Shown here: piece by piece, positions 1 through 8,307 of the stretch
Layout of the letters: each line of letters opens with the position of its first letter
Position numbering within the stretch: position 1 is the first letter of the stretch
Origin: CAZENU01 sp965117035
GTDB lineage: Bacteria > Chloroflexota > Dehalococcoidia > Lucifugimonadales > CAZENU01
Assembly (NCBI GenBank): GCA_965117035.1
Contig: OZ220748.1
Span: 1,178,001-1,242,000, forward strand
DNA length: 64,000 nucleotides
Direction: 5' to 3'
Program-made: the position numbers and the translations under genes
The notes under the pieces: model-generated
The model's database searches: none
What the model was told of the DNA's origin: nothing
Seen by the model: only the letters and a program-made list of their open reading frames with translations

Positions 1-1
1 C

Positions 2-331
2 GAGATCGACGACGAGGCGATCACGCGGCTGCTCGGCAGGCAGGCGCAGCAGCGGCGCGACAGCATCGAGGCCTTCAGGAAGGGCGGCCGCGACGACCTG
101 GTCTCCAAGGAGGAGGCCGAGCTCGCGCTGATCGTCGAGTACCTGCCGCAGCAGCTCACGGACGACGAGGTGCGGGATCTCGCGGCGAAGGCCGTCGCGG
201 ACGCCGGCGCGTCGGGCCCGCAGGACATGGGCCGCGTCATGGGCGCGCTGATGCCGCGGGTGCGGGGACGCGCCGACGGCAAGGCGGTCAGCGCGGTCGT
301 GTCGGAGATGCTCCGGCAGCAGGCGGGCTGA
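2..331 (+). CDS. GatB/YqeY domain protein, C-terminal part (5' end outside window)
   Basis: The reading frame is open from the window edge and ends in TGA at 329-331, giving 109 visible residues; the family is usually about 150. The segment resembles the helical YqeY/GatB-tail domain: a charged QAQQRRDSIEAFRKGGR stretch, the conserved ELALIVEYLPQQLTDDEV, and a C-terminal GRVMGALMPRVRGRADG motif. The domain is related to the tRNA-binding tail of the amidotransferase subunit GatB. The role of stand-alone YqeY proteins is poorly defined, so no reaction is claimed. It lies 58 nt upstream of purQ on the same strand. The start cannot be seen. Confidence 0.85.
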   Translation, partial: EIDDEAITRLLGRQAQQRRDSIEAFRKGGRDDLVSKEEAELALIVEYLPQQLTDDEVRDLAAKAVADAGASGPQDMGRVMGALMPRVRGRADGKAVSAVVSEMLRQQAG

Positions 332-389
332 TGGGCCGCGGGCGCGCCGGTCAGCCGTCCCCCGAGCGCGGCGTCACCGGCGTCCGCAG

Positions 390-1094
390 ATGAAGTTCGC
401 GGTCGTCGTCTTCCCCGGCACGTGGAGCGACGCCGACTGTCACCACGTGCTCACCGACGTGCTGGGCCAGCAGGCCGACTACGTCTGGCACAAGGAGACC
501 GACCTGTCCGGGTTCGACTGCGTCGTGCTGCCGGGCGGGTTCTCCTACGGCGACTACCTGCGCTCCGGGGCGCTGGCGCGGTTCTCTCCCGTGATGGGCT
601 CGGTGGAGAAGTTCGCGTCCGCGGGCGGGCTGGTAATCGGCATCTGCAACGGCTTCCAGGTGCTGTGCGAGGCGGGGATGCTGCCGGGCGCGCTGGTCCG
701 CAACTCGCACTTGGAGTACCGGTGCCAGTGGACGGACCTGCGCGTCGAGCGCGGCGGCACGCCGTTCACGTCGGAGATGCGCGAGGGGCAGGTGATCCGC
801 GTGCCGATCGGCCACGGCGAGGGCAACTACGTCGCGGACCGGCGGACGGTGCGCGAGCTGCGGGACACGGGCCGCGTGCTGTTCAGGTACTGCAACGAGG
901 CAGGCGAGACGACGAAGGACGCGAACCCCAACGGCTCTACGGACAACATCGCGGGCATCGTGAACGCGCAGGGCAACGTGCTCGGGATGATGCCGCACCC
1001 GGAGCGGTGCTGCGAGCCGCTGCTGGGCGGCGAGGACGGGCGGTACATCTTCGAGTCGATCATCGCGGCGGGTGCGCGGGCGGTGTTGGCGTAG
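390..1094 (+). CDS. purQ: Phosphoribosylformylglycinamidine synthase subunit PurQ (glutaminase)
   Basis: This 234-residue class I glutamine amidotransferase supplies ammonia to PurL for the FGAR to FGAM step of purine synthesis in the cytosol. The N-terminus MKFAVVVFPGTWSDADC and the GGFSYGDYLRSGA oxyanion-hole region are PurQ-like. The nucleophile is Cys86 in GICNGFQVLCEAG, and the C-terminal PHPERCCEP supplies the catalytic His and Glu. Length fits a stand-alone PurQ. The partner purL lies downstream but is separated by a roughly 530-bp repeat-rich spacer. A purS gene, normally the third subunit, is not visible here. The start has only a weak ribosome site. Confidence 0.97.
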   Translation: MKFAVVVFPGTWSDADCHHVLTDVLGQQADYVWHKETDLSGFDCVVLPGGFSYGDYLRSGALARFSPVMGSVEKFASAGGLVIGICNGFQVLCEAGMLPGALVRNSHLEYRCQWTDLRVERGGTPFTSEMREGQVIRVPIGHGEGNYVADRRTVRELRDTGRVLFRYCNEAGETTKDANPNGSTDNIAGIVNAQGNVLGMMPHPERCCEPLLGGEDGRYIFESIIAAGARAVLA

Positions 1095-1140
1095 TGGCGG
1101 GGCGTTCGACAGGGACGGACGCGTCTATTGGCGAGGCGAT

Positions 1141-1483
1141 CACCCTCACCCCAGCCCTCTCCCGTCGAGGGAGAGGGGGCAAGTCTTGTTCTCCTTCCCC
1201 TCGCGGGAGGGAGCCAGAGGGAGGGGGCGTCGCGGCGGCCTTCACCCTCACCCCAGCCCTCTCCCGTCGAGGGAGAGGGGGCAAATTTTGTTCTCCCTCC
1301 CCTCGCGGGAGGGAGCCAGAGGGAGGGGGCGTCGCGGCGGCCTTCACCCTCACCACAGCCCTCTCCCGTCGAGGGAGAGGGGGCAAGTCTTGTTCTCCCT
1401 CCCCTCGCGGGAGGGAGCCAGAGGGAGGGGGCGTCGCGGCGGCCTTCACCCTCACCCCAGCCCTCTCCCGTCGAGGGAGAGGG
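1141..1483 (+). repeat. Tandem array of a 102-bp hairpin-bearing unit between purQ and purL
   Basis: Near-identical units begin at 1141, 1243, 1345 and 1447, giving a strict 102-bp period and about 3.4 copies. Each unit has a hairpin of the form CCTCTCCCGTCGAGGGAGAGG and, in opposite orientation, a related CCCCTCGCGGGAGGG hairpin. The structure is like a BIME (paired REP-like palindromes). Long open frames on both strands here are an artefact of the 102-bp (multiple of three) period and GC bias. A related array with a 143-bp period lies at 29.7-32.1 kb. Confidence 0.93.
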
Positions 1484-1513
1484 GGAAATCCAGAGGCGCT
1501 CTCCCGCCGGCGT

Positions 1514-1560
1514 ACCGTCGTTCCCGCGCACGGAGACCCTTGCGCCGGAATGACGGTGGG
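1514..1560. repeat. Short remnant of the MITE-like element seen at 11.1 and 26.9 kb
   Basis: The stretch contains CGTTCCCGCGCACGGAGACC followed by CTTGCGCCGGAATGACG. These are the same end motifs (CGTCATTCCCGCG and GAGACCCTTG) that bound the larger elements at 11131 and 26909, but almost all of the interior is missing. It sits between the 102-bp array and purL. Confidence 0.55.
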
Positions 1561-1625
1561 GTGGCACGACCGTAGTGCAGTGGGAGCGACGGTCATGCAA
1601 GAGGCTCTGGTCGCGAGGATAGACG

Positions 1626-3845
1626 ATGCCCGCTACGCGTGAGCAGCTCGATGACCTGGCCCTGTCGCAGGGTGAGTACGAGGCGATCGTGGAACGGCTG
1701 GGCCGGGAGCCTAACACGCTGGAGCTGGGGCTGTTCGGGTCGCTGTGGAGCGAGCACTGCGGCTACAAGCACTCGAAGCCGCTGCTGAGGCAGTTCGCGA
1801 GCGACAGCCCGCGGCTGCTCGTGGGGCAGGGGGCTGAGAACGCGGGCGCGGTGCGGATCGGCGGCGGCAAGGCCGTCGTCATGAAGATCGAGTCGCACAA
1901 CCACCCGTCGGCAATCGAGCCCTACGAGGGCGCGGCGACCGGTGTGGGCGGCATCGTGCGCGACATCCTGTCGATGGGCGCGCGGCCGATCGCGCTGCTC
2001 AACTCGCTCCGCTTCGGCCCGCTGAGCGACGCCCGCAACCGGTACCTGTTCTCGCGCGTCGTCGCCGGCATATCGGGCTACGGCAACTGCATCGGCATCC
2101 CGGACGTGGGCGGCGAGATCTGTTTTTCAGACACCTACTCCGGCAACCCGCTCGTCAACGCGATGTGCGTCGGCCTGGTCGACGAGAGCGACCTGGTGCG
2201 GTCGACCGCCGGCGAGGCGGGGAACGTCTTCATCCTGGTGGGCGCCGACACGGGACGCGACGGCATCCACGGCGCGTCCGGCCTGGCGTCGCGCACGTTC
2301 GAGGAGGAGCGCGAGCTGCGTCCGGCGGTGCAGGTGGGCAACCCGTTCCTGGAAAAGGAGCTGATCGAGGCGTGCCTGGAGCTCGCGGCCACCGAGCACG
2401 TCGTCGGGATGCAGGACCTTGGGGCCGCCGGCCTGTCGTCGGCCTGCGTCGAGGCCGCCGACAACGCGGGCGCCGGCTTCGAGATCGACGTCTCGGTCGT
2501 GCCGCGGCGGGACTCCGGCATGACGCCGTACGAGGTGATGCTGTCCGAGTCGCAGGAGCGGATGCTCGTCATCGCCCGCAGGGGACACGAGGACGCGGTG
2601 ATCGAGATGCTGCGGAAGCGGGACCTCGAAGGCGTGGCGATCGGCCGCGTGACGTCCGGAGGCAGCGCCCGCGTCTTCGACGGCGGCAGCCTGGAAGGCG
2701 ACGTCCCGGTCGGGCTGCTGGCCGACGCGCCGCAGTACCGGCCGCCGTCCCGCCGGCCGCCGTGGCTGGACGGTCTGCAGTCCCGCGACCTGGACACGCT
2801 GCCGCTGCCGGACGGCGGCCCGAACGCCGTGCTGCTGCGCCTCCTGGCCTCCGCCAACGTCGCGAGCAAAGAGCCGGTGTTCCGCCAGTACGACCACCAC
2901 GTGCAGACGAACACCGTCGTCGGGCCCGGCGCGGACGCGGCGGTGCTGCGCGTCAAGGGCGCGGCAACGGGGATCGCGCTGGCCGTCGACGGCAACGGCC
3001 GCTACTGCTACCTCGACCCGTACGAGGGGGGCAAGATCGCGGTCGCCGAGGTCTGCCGCAACCTGTCGGTGGTCGGCGCGGAGCCGGTCGCGCTGACCGA
3101 CTGCCTGAACTTCGGGAACCCGGAGCGGCCGGAGACCTACTACCAGCTGCAGGAGTGCGTCCGTGGGATGGCCGAGGCGAGCCGCGCGTTCGACGCGCCG
3201 GTGATCAGCGGCAACGTGAGTCTCTACAACGAGACGGAGGGCCAGGGCATCTACCCGACGCCGATCGTCGGCGGGCTGGGCCTGCTGGAGGACGCCGCGG
3301 ACCACTGCACGACGGCCTTCCGGGACGAGGGCGACGTGGTGCTGCTGCTGGGCGCCGGCACGGTGGAGCTGGACGCGTCAGCCCTTGGCGGCAGCGAGTA
3401 CCTGGAGCTCGTCCACGGGTTGGTGGCCGGCCGCCCGTATATCCACCTGGGTGTCGAGCTGGCGGTCCAGCGGGCCTGCCGGCGGGCGGTCCGGGCCGGG
3501 CTGCTGAAGTCGGCCCACGACTGCTCCGACGGCGGCCTGGCCGTTGCCCTGGCTGAGTGCTGCATAGGGGGCGGCGTGGGCTTCCGCGGGGCCGGGGCGC
3601 CGTCCGGGAGACGGGACGCGGCGCTCTTCGGCGAGCGGCAGTCGCGCATCGTCGTGTCGCTCGCGCCGGAAGCGGTCGGCGCGTTCGGGCGCATCTGCCG
3701 GGAGGAGGACGCACCGTGGACGCGGCTGGGCACGGTCGGCGGGACGCGGCTGAGCGCCTCCGGGCTCATCGACCTGCCGGTGGAGGAACTCACCTCGGCC
3801 TGGCGCGACGGCATCCAGAACGCCATCGCCCAACCCGCCGGCTGA
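1626..3845 (+). CDS. purL: Phosphoribosylformylglycinamidine synthase subunit PurL
   Basis: This 739-residue small-type PurL makes FGAM from FGAR, ATP and the ammonia delivered by PurQ. It carries the family signature SLWSEHCGYKHSKPLL near residues 40-55, the nucleotide and magnesium site KIESHNHPSAIEPYEGAATG near 89-108, and a second AIRS-like half with LTDCLNFGNPERPE. The length matches PurL enzymes that work with separate PurQ and PurS. A GAGG ribosome site ends about 7 nt before the ATG. It is probably functionally coupled to purQ upstream, although the intervening repeat array may weaken co-transcription. Confidence 0.97.
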   Translation: MPATREQLDDLALSQGEYEAIVERLGREPNTLELGLFGSLWSEHCGYKHSKPLLRQFASDSPRLLVGQGAENAGAVRIGGGKAVVMKIESHNHPSAIEPYEGAATGVGGIVRDILSMGARPIALLNSLRFGPLSDARNRYLFSRVVAGISGYGNCIGIPDVGGEICFSDTYSGNPLVNAMCVGLVDESDLVRSTAGEAGNVFILVGADTGRDGIHGASGLASRTFEEERELRPAVQVGNPFLEKELIEACLELAATEHVVGMQDLGAAGLSSACVEAADNAGAGFEIDVSVVPRRDSGMTPYEVMLSESQERMLVIARRGHEDAVIEMLRKRDLEGVAIGRVTSGGSARVFDGGSLEGDVPVGLLADAPQYRPPSRRPPWLDGLQSRDLDTLPLPDGGPNAVLLRLLASANVASKEPVFRQYDHHVQTNTVVGPGADAAVLRVKGAATGIALAVDGNGRYCYLDPYEGGKIAVAEVCRNLSVVGAEPVALTDCLNFGNPERPETYYQLQECVRGMAEASRAFDAPVISGNVSLYNETEGQGIYPTPIVGGLGLLEDAADHCTTAFRDEGDVVLLLGAGTVELDASALGGSEYLELVHGLVAGRPYIHLGVELAVQRACRRAVRAGLLKSAHDCSDGGLAVALAECCIGGGVGFRGAGAPSGRRDAALFGERQSRIVVSLAPEAVGAFGRICREEDAPWTRLGTVGGTRLSASGLIDLPVEELTSAWRDGIQNAIAQPAG

Positions 3846-3892
3846 CTCTCCAGTACAACGCCCCGACGACCCCGCCGCGGGACAGCTTCCCG

Positions 3893-3917
3893 ACTATTCA
3901 CTATCCACCATCCACTA
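3893..3917. repeat. Dispersed 25-bp repeat (CTATCCA-rich), inverted copy at 15424-15448
   Basis: The 25-bp sequence made of CACTATCCA-type heptamer variants occurs here and as an exact inverted copy at 15424-15448. Both copies are intergenic, just after purL and just upstream of the first glycosidase-like gene. Confidence 0.7.
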
Positions 3918-3930
3918 TCCACTACCCGAT

Positions 3931-3959
3931 TTGACACCCCTACGGGCCGATGCTAAATT
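3931..3959 (+). promoter_or_regulatory. Sigma-70-type promoter for the FmdB/dtd unit
   Basis: A perfect -35 TTGACA (3931-3936), a 17-bp spacer and a -10 TAAATT (3954-3959) precede the zinc-ribbon gene. The predicted start of transcription is near 3966, about 57 nt before the TTG start codon. Confidence 0.75.
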
Positions 3960-3999
3960 GGCAGACGAGTTGGCAGCCGCTTAGGGCGTCTGCCAATTT
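3955..3999. promoter_or_regulatory. 13-bp perfect inverted repeat overlapping the -10 element, operator candidate
   Basis: AAATTGGCAGACG (3955-3967) is mirrored exactly by CGTCTGCCAATTT (3987-3999), with a 19-nt spacer. The left arm covers the -10 box and the predicted start site, so most of it would not be transcribed. That favours a repressor site over an RNA hairpin. A third TTGGCAG sits in the spacer at 3970-3976. It is not the CIRCE element. Confidence 0.6.
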
Positions 4000-4022
4000 G
4001 CTGTAAGCCCCGGGAGGTCCAC

Positions 4023-4346
4023 TTGCCGAGATACGACTACGTCTGCCCGGACTGCGGTAACGAGTTCGAGGTCCGGCAGAGCTTCGACTCCGAGCCGGTC
4101 GCCGACTGCGCCGAGTGTCAGGGCACGGCCCGGCGCGTCATCCACTCGGTCCCCGTGGTGTTCAAGGGGAGCGGGTTCTACGTCAACGACTACGGCAAGG
4201 GCAGGAGCCCAACCTCCTCCAGCGCCGACTCGAAATCGTCGAAGGACTCCGACTCCGGCTCGGACGGCGCCGGCGATGGAAGCGCCAAGAGCAAGACGGA
4301 GCCGAAGGTCGAGTCCAAGGCCGCCTCCGGCAAGGACGAGAGCTAG
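4023..4346 (+). CDS. FmdB-type zinc-ribbon regulatory protein
   Basis: This 107-residue protein starts at TTG with a GGGAGG ribosome site just upstream. The first 45 residues form the FmdB/CxxC zinc ribbon: RYDYVCPDCGNEFEV, then ADCAECQGTARRVI, giving four cysteines in two CxxC pairs. The GSGFYVNDYGK segment after it is also typical of the family. The last 40 residues are a low-complexity Ser/Lys/Glu/Asp tail, probably disordered. The precise target is unknown; family members are called putative regulators. It is the first gene of a unit with dtd, 6 nt downstream, and its promoter carries an unusual palindrome. Confidence 0.88.
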   Translation: MPRYDYVCPDCGNEFEVRQSFDSEPVADCAECQGTARRVIHSVPVVFKGSGFYVNDYGKGRSPTSSSADSKSSKDSDSGSDGAGDGSAKSKTEPKVESKAASGKDES

Positions 4347-4352
4347 GCGGCG

Positions 4353-4817
4353 TTGCGGGCCCTGGTCCAGCGTGTCGCCAGGGCGGCCGTGACCGTCGAC
4401 GGCGAGACCGTCGGCAGCATCGGCCCCGGGCTGGTCGTCCTGGTGGGCGTGTCCCGGGAGGACGGTCCCGAAGAGGCCGCCTTCATCGTCGGCAAGACGG
4501 TGAACCTGCGCATCTTCAACGACGCTGAGGGGCGTTTCAACCTGTCCGCGCTCGACGTAGGCGCCGAGTTGCTGGTCGTGAGCCAGTTCACGCTGTACGG
4601 CGACACGCGCAGGGGACGGCGTCCCAGCTTCGTGGACGCGGCGCCGCCCGAGGATGCGCAAGCTCTGTTCGCGCAGGCCGTGTCGCTGTTCTCGCAGACG
4701 GGCCTGAAGGTGGAGACCGGGCGGTTCCAGGCCCACATGACCGTCTCCATCGAGAACGACGGGCCGGTGACGATCATGCTCGACTCAGCCGACCGGGAGC
4801 GCCCCCGGAGGTCGTAG
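4353..4817 (+). CDS. dtd: D-aminoacyl-tRNA deacylase
   Basis: This 154-residue enzyme hydrolyses D-aminoacyl-tRNAs, including D-Tyr-tRNA and mischarged Gly-tRNA-Ala, protecting translation. The start MRALVQRVARAAVTVDG, the active-site loop LLVVSQFTLYGDTRRGRRPSF near residues 72-92, and the C-terminal VSIENDGPVTIMLDS, which holds the Gly-Pro motif, are all present. It starts at TTG, 6 nt after the zinc-ribbon gene, so the two are almost certainly co-transcribed. It converges on the PD40 lipoprotein gene, whose stop is 18 nt away. Confidence 0.95.
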   Translation: MRALVQRVARAAVTVDGETVGSIGPGLVVLVGVSREDGPEEAAFIVGKTVNLRIFNDAEGRFNLSALDVGAELLVVSQFTLYGDTRRGRRPSFVDAAPPEDAQALFAQAVSLFSQTGLKVETGRFQAHMTVSIENDGPVTIMLDSADRERPRRS

Positions 4818-4834
4818 GCGGGCGGGGCGAGACG

Positions 4835-6157
4835 TCAGCGCGTCTGGCCCCGGGACCAGAAGGCGAGAGTGCCCCTGGCGATCACGTTCGTCGACGGGAA
4901 CGACCGCGCCGCGATCACAACGATGCGGTCGATGTTCTCCTGGGCCGTGGAGGCCAGCACGGCGCCGCCGCCGACCTTGCCGGCGAACACCAGCGAACGC
5001 GAGTCCGGCGACCAGATACGGTGCGACCCGGCGAACTGGTCGAAGAACTGGAGCACCGTGAGCTGGTCGGCCGACGGCGTGAAGTCGATCAGGGTGTACG
5101 TCTGGCTGGTGGCCACGTCCAACACCTTCCAGCGCAGCACTTGAGGCTTGTCGGGCAGCAGGGTGACGTACGCGATCTTGGCGCCGTCCGGCGACCAGAA
5201 GAACGCGACCACGTCGTCTTCGATCGCCGTCTCCAGCTCGGCCCCGCTCTCCGAGTAGAGGGCGATGCGCGTATAGACCAACAGGCGCAGCGGCCGATAG
5301 GGGATGACGCGGGCGGGGGTCGTGACCGCGAGCATCTCGCCGGTTGGCGACCACCTGAAGACGGCGTTCTCCGGCACCCGGTCGACCAACACGGTCTGGG
5401 ACGCGCCCGGCTCGCCGACGTAGAGGGACAGGCCCCGCGCGCGGTCGACGGTCGCGTAGGTCATCAGCGACGAGCCGGGTCTCCAGGTCGGGACCTTGTA
5501 CCCCATCGCCGCGGAATCCAGGTCGAGGCGGTTGAGCTGGCCATCGTCAGCGTCGAGCAGGAAGTGGTCGGCCTCGAAGTGGATGAGGAGCTGCTCGGAA
5601 TCGGGAGACCAGTCCATGAAAACCGGGACGCCGTCCATGGCGGTACGGGGGGGCTCGGCGGCGGCTCGGTCGTACAGGTAGAGCCTGAGGTCCGTGGGTG
5701 AGCCGCCCGCGAGGAAGGCGAGGCGGCTGCTGTCCGGAGACCAGTAGACGTAGTGGGGCGCGGCGGTCGCCACGAAGGCGTCGCCGGGATTGCCGACGTG
5801 AATCCGCGCCAACGCGCCGGTCGACAGGTTGCGGTCGAACAGGGTCGGCCTGCCTCTTCCGTCGGCGCTGTCGGTCAGTCCCGAGAAGACCAGGTTCCGG
5901 CTGTCGGGCGACCATGCGGGCCACGAGAAGACCCCGTTGCGCGGGCTGACGATCTGCTCGCCCGAGCCATCCGGATTGACGGTGCGCACCTGGCCGTCAA
6001 GGCCGACGTAGGCGATCTGGCCGGGGCCGGAGTCGGCGTCGGGCCTCTGGCCGAACTGGCTGCGCTCCCCGTCGTCGCCGGTCCCGAAGAGCCCGCAGGC
6101 GAACGCGGAGGCGCAGAGCAGCGCGAGCGCGGCCGCCGGCAGCAGCGCTCTAGTCAA
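4835..6157 (-). CDS. PD40/TolB-like beta-propeller lipoprotein
   Basis: This 440-residue protein begins MTRALLPAAALALLCASAFAC, a signal peptide ending in a Cys that could be lipidated, although Phe at -2 makes the lipobox imperfect. At least seven WSPDS/G-type repeats follow (WSPDSRNLVFSG, WSPDSSRLAFLAG, WSPDGAKIAYVT, WSPDSRSLVFAG and others), typical of PD40 blades of a TolB-like propeller. It probably sits outside the membrane as a binding scaffold; no enzyme site is visible. It starts at TTG, overlaps the end of nadC by 8 nt, and closes the miaB-nadA-nadC transcription unit. Its link to NAD synthesis is not evident. Confidence 0.8.
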   Translation of the reverse strand: MTRALLPAAALALLCASAFACGLFGTGDDGERSQFGQRPDADSGPGQIAYVGLDGQVRTVNPDGSGEQIVSPRNGVFSWPAWSPDSRNLVFSGLTDSADGRGRPTLFDRNLSTGALARIHVGNPGDAFVATAAPHYVYWSPDSSRLAFLAGGSPTDLRLYLYDRAAAEPPRTAMDGVPVFMDWSPDSEQLLIHFEADHFLLDADDGQLNRLDLDSAAMGYKVPTWRPGSSLMTYATVDRARGLSLYVGEPGASQTVLVDRVPENAVFRWSPTGEMLAVTTPARVIPYRPLRLLVYTRIALYSESGAELETAIEDDVVAFFWSPDGAKIAYVTLLPDKPQVLRWKVLDVATSQTYTLIDFTPSADQLTVLQFFDQFAGSHRIWSPDSRSLVFAGKVGGGAVLASTAQENIDRIVVIAARSFPSTNVIARGTLAFWSRGQTR

Positions 6158-7007
6158 CTGCCACGAGCTCCAGGCTGAAATCGAGCGCGCGGGACGAGTG
6201 CGTCAACGCGCCTACCGAGATCATGTCGACCCCCGTCGACGCGATCTCCTTCACATTGTGCAGCCCGACTCCGCCGGAGGCTTCCGTCAGGGCCTGTCCG
6301 CGGCACATGTCCACCACCCGGCTCATCTCCTCGGACGACATGTTGTCCAGCAACAGTATATCGGCCCCGGCCTCGAGGGCCTCCCGCGCCTGCTCCGGGG
6401 TCTCGACCTCGATCTCGACCCTCAGCGAATGGGGAGCGTTCGCCTTCGCGCGTTCCACGATCTCTCCGAAGCCCAGGCCCTGGCGTCCGAGGGCCTCTAT
6501 GTGGTTGTCCTTGACCAGCACGCCGTCGCCGAGATTGTGGCGATGGTTGGTACCGCCGCCGACGGCGACCGCGTACTTCTCCAGCGCGCGCAGGCCGGGG
6601 GTCGTCTTGCGCGTGTCGAGCACCCGCGCGCGATGGCCCGCGACCTCGCGCACGTAGCGTCCGGTCTCGGTGGCGATGCCGCTGAGCCGCTGCATGAAGT
6701 TGACGGCGGTGCGCTCCGCGGTGAGCACCGAGGCGACTGCGCCGGATACCTCCATTACGAACGCCTCCGGCTCCAGGGGCGACCCGTCCCGGCGCAGAAG
6801 CTCGACGCTGATACCGGGATCGACGCGCTGGAACACGGCCGCCGCAACGTCGACGCCGGCCAGGATGCCCTGCTCCCTGGACATCACGACCGCCCTGCCC
6901 GTCATCTCCGGGGGTATGAGGGCGCGCGTCGTAACGTCGTTGCCCGCGAGGTCCTCCTCGAGGGCGCGGTCGACCAGGGCCTCGATTTCAGGCGTAATGG
7001 CCATCAT
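6150..7007 (-). CDS. nadC: Quinolinate phosphoribosyltransferase (nicotinate-nucleotide diphosphorylase)
   Basis: This 285-residue enzyme converts quinolinate and PRPP to nicotinate mononucleotide and CO2 in de novo NAD synthesis. Diagnostic segments are LTAERTAVNFMQRLSGIAT, the substrate-binding DTRKTTPGLRALEKYAV, GGGTNHRHNLGDGVLVKDNH, and the barrel-end motif GVDMISVGALTHS. I chose the ATG at 7005-7007, where family homology begins. An AAGGAGG site lies about 17 nt upstream, so the second ATG at 7002-7004 is an alternative. It follows nadA by 77 nt, the expected neighbour. Confidence 0.96.
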   Translation of the reverse strand: MMAITPEIEALVDRALEEDLAGNDVTTRALIPPEMTGRAVVMSREQGILAGVDVAAAVFQRVDPGISVELLRRDGSPLEPEAFVMEVSGAVASVLTAERTAVNFMQRLSGIATETGRYVREVAGHRARVLDTRKTTPGLRALEKYAVAVGGGTNHRHNLGDGVLVKDNHIEALGRQGLGFGEIVERAKANAPHSLRVEIEVETPEQAREALEAGADILLLDNMSSEEMSRVVDMCRGQALTEASGGVGLHNVKEIASTGVDMISVGALTHSSRALDFSLELVAVD

Positions 7008-7084
7008 GGCGGGGACCGGTGTACCCTCCTTCGACTCTGCCGCGCGGCGGCCCACCGGACCGGTCCTACGCCGGCCGGAGGCTT

Positions 7085-8293
7085 CTATACGACGGCCAGC
7101 ATCCTGTCGAGGGCCACCCGCGCCTCCTGCCTCGTGCGGTCGTCGACCGTGATCCGGTTGACCAGCACCCCCTCGGCAAGTCCCTCGAGCACCCAGGCGA
7201 GGTATGCCGGGTGGATGCGGTACATGGTCGAACAGGGACAGATCACGGAGTCGAGGCAGAAGACCGTCTTGTCCGGGTTCTCCCTGGCGAGGCGGTTGAC
7301 CAGGCTGATCTCGGTGCCGACGGCCCAGACCGTGCCCGGAGGAGCGTTGGTGACGGTATTGATGATGAACTCGGTCGAGCCGTTGGAGTCGGCGGCCTGC
7401 ACCGTCTCCATGAAGCACTCGGGGTGCACGACGACGTTGACGTCCGGGTACTTCTCGCGCGCCTGCTCGATCTGGGCGACGGTGAAGCGGGTGTGGACCG
7501 AGCAGTGGCCCTGCCAGAGGATGACCCTGGCCCTCCTGAGCGCGTCGGCCGTGTGTCCGCCGAGCGGCTTGAACGGATTCCAAACCAGCATCTCGTCGAG
7601 GCCTATTCCGAGCTTGAGGGCCGTGTTGCGGCCGAGGTGCTGGTCGGGGAGGAACAGCACTCGCTGGCCGCGCTCGAAGGCCCATCTGAAAGTGGCCGGC
7701 GCGTTCGACGAGGTGCAGACGATGCCGCCTTCCCTGCCGCAGAGCGCCTTGATGGCGGCGGTCGAGTTCATGTAGGTGATCGGGACGACCCCGCCGAAGT
7801 CGCCCAGCGTTTCCTGGAGATCGTCCCAGCAGTCGAGCACGTCGTCGACGTGGGCCATGTCGGCCATCGAGCAGCCGGCCGACAGGTTGGGCAGCACGAC
7901 GCTCTGCTCAGGAGAGCTGAGCACGTCGGCCGTCTCGGCCATGAAGTGGACGCCGCAGAAGACGATGAACTCGGCGTCCCGCTGCGACGCGGCGTATTGG
8001 GACAGCTTGAAGGAGTCGCCGCGAAGGTCGGCGAACTTGATGATCTCGTCGCGCTGGTAGTGGTGGCCGAGGACCACCAGCCTGTCGGCGAGCTGGGCCC
8101 TGGCGACGGCGATCCGCACGTCGAGCTCTTCCGGCTTCGCCTTCAGGTAGGAGATGGGCAGCTTCTGCCAGCGCACGCCCGTGTCGAACTCCTCCGCGAG
8201 AGTCTTGGACGCGAGCGACTCGTCCGTGCGACAGAACGCGGACTGCTCCAGCTCCGTGATGGGTACGGTCGGGACCTTAAGCTGGGCGGCCAT
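7085..8293 (-). CDS. nadA: Quinolinate synthase
   Basis: This 402-residue [4Fe-4S] enzyme condenses iminoaspartate with dihydroxyacetone phosphate to quinolinate. The three cluster cysteines appear in NLSAGCSMADMA, HPECFMETVQAAD and VICPCSTMYRIHP. Substrate motifs include VLGHHYQRDEIIKFAD and FCGVHFMAETADVL. I place the start at the ATG at 8291-8293, which has a GGAGG site about 8 nt before it; the frame is open 17 codons further upstream. A nadB gene, the usual source of iminoaspartate, is not in the window. It starts 14 nt after the miaB stop, so it is part of the same operon. Confidence 0.96.
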   Translation of the reverse strand: MAAQLKVPTVPITELEQSAFCRTDESLASKTLAEEFDTGVRWQKLPISYLKAKPEELDVRIAVARAQLADRLVVLGHHYQRDEIIKFADLRGDSFKLSQYAASQRDAEFIVFCGVHFMAETADVLSSPEQSVVLPNLSAGCSMADMAHVDDVLDCWDDLQETLGDFGGVVPITYMNSTAAIKALCGREGGIVCTSSNAPATFRWAFERGQRVLFLPDQHLGRNTALKLGIGLDEMLVWNPFKPLGGHTADALRRARVILWQGHCSVHTRFTVAQIEQAREKYPDVNVVVHPECFMETVQAADSNGSTEFIINTVTNAPPGTVWAVGTEISLVNRLARENPDKTVFCLDSVICPCSTMYRIHPAYLAWVLEGLAEGVLVNRITVDDRTRQEARVALDRMLAVV

Positions 8294-8307
8294 CTCTCCC
8301 TCCTGCC

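Noticed and set aside
1141..1483. Array considered as CRISPR
   Set aside because: Units are 102 bp with no short constant repeat separated by unique spacers, and no cas genes are present.
1060..1717. Several open frames on both strands over the 102-bp array
   Set aside because: They repeat the same 34-residue block because the period is a multiple of three. No protein-like composition or ribosome site.
2127..3556. Long minus- and plus-strand frames across purL
   Set aside because: They are GC-driven shadow frames of purL, which has clear family motifs throughout.
3846..3930. CTATCCA-rich stretch after purL as a terminator
   Set aside because: No stem of useful length; it is a short dispersed direct/inverted repeat.
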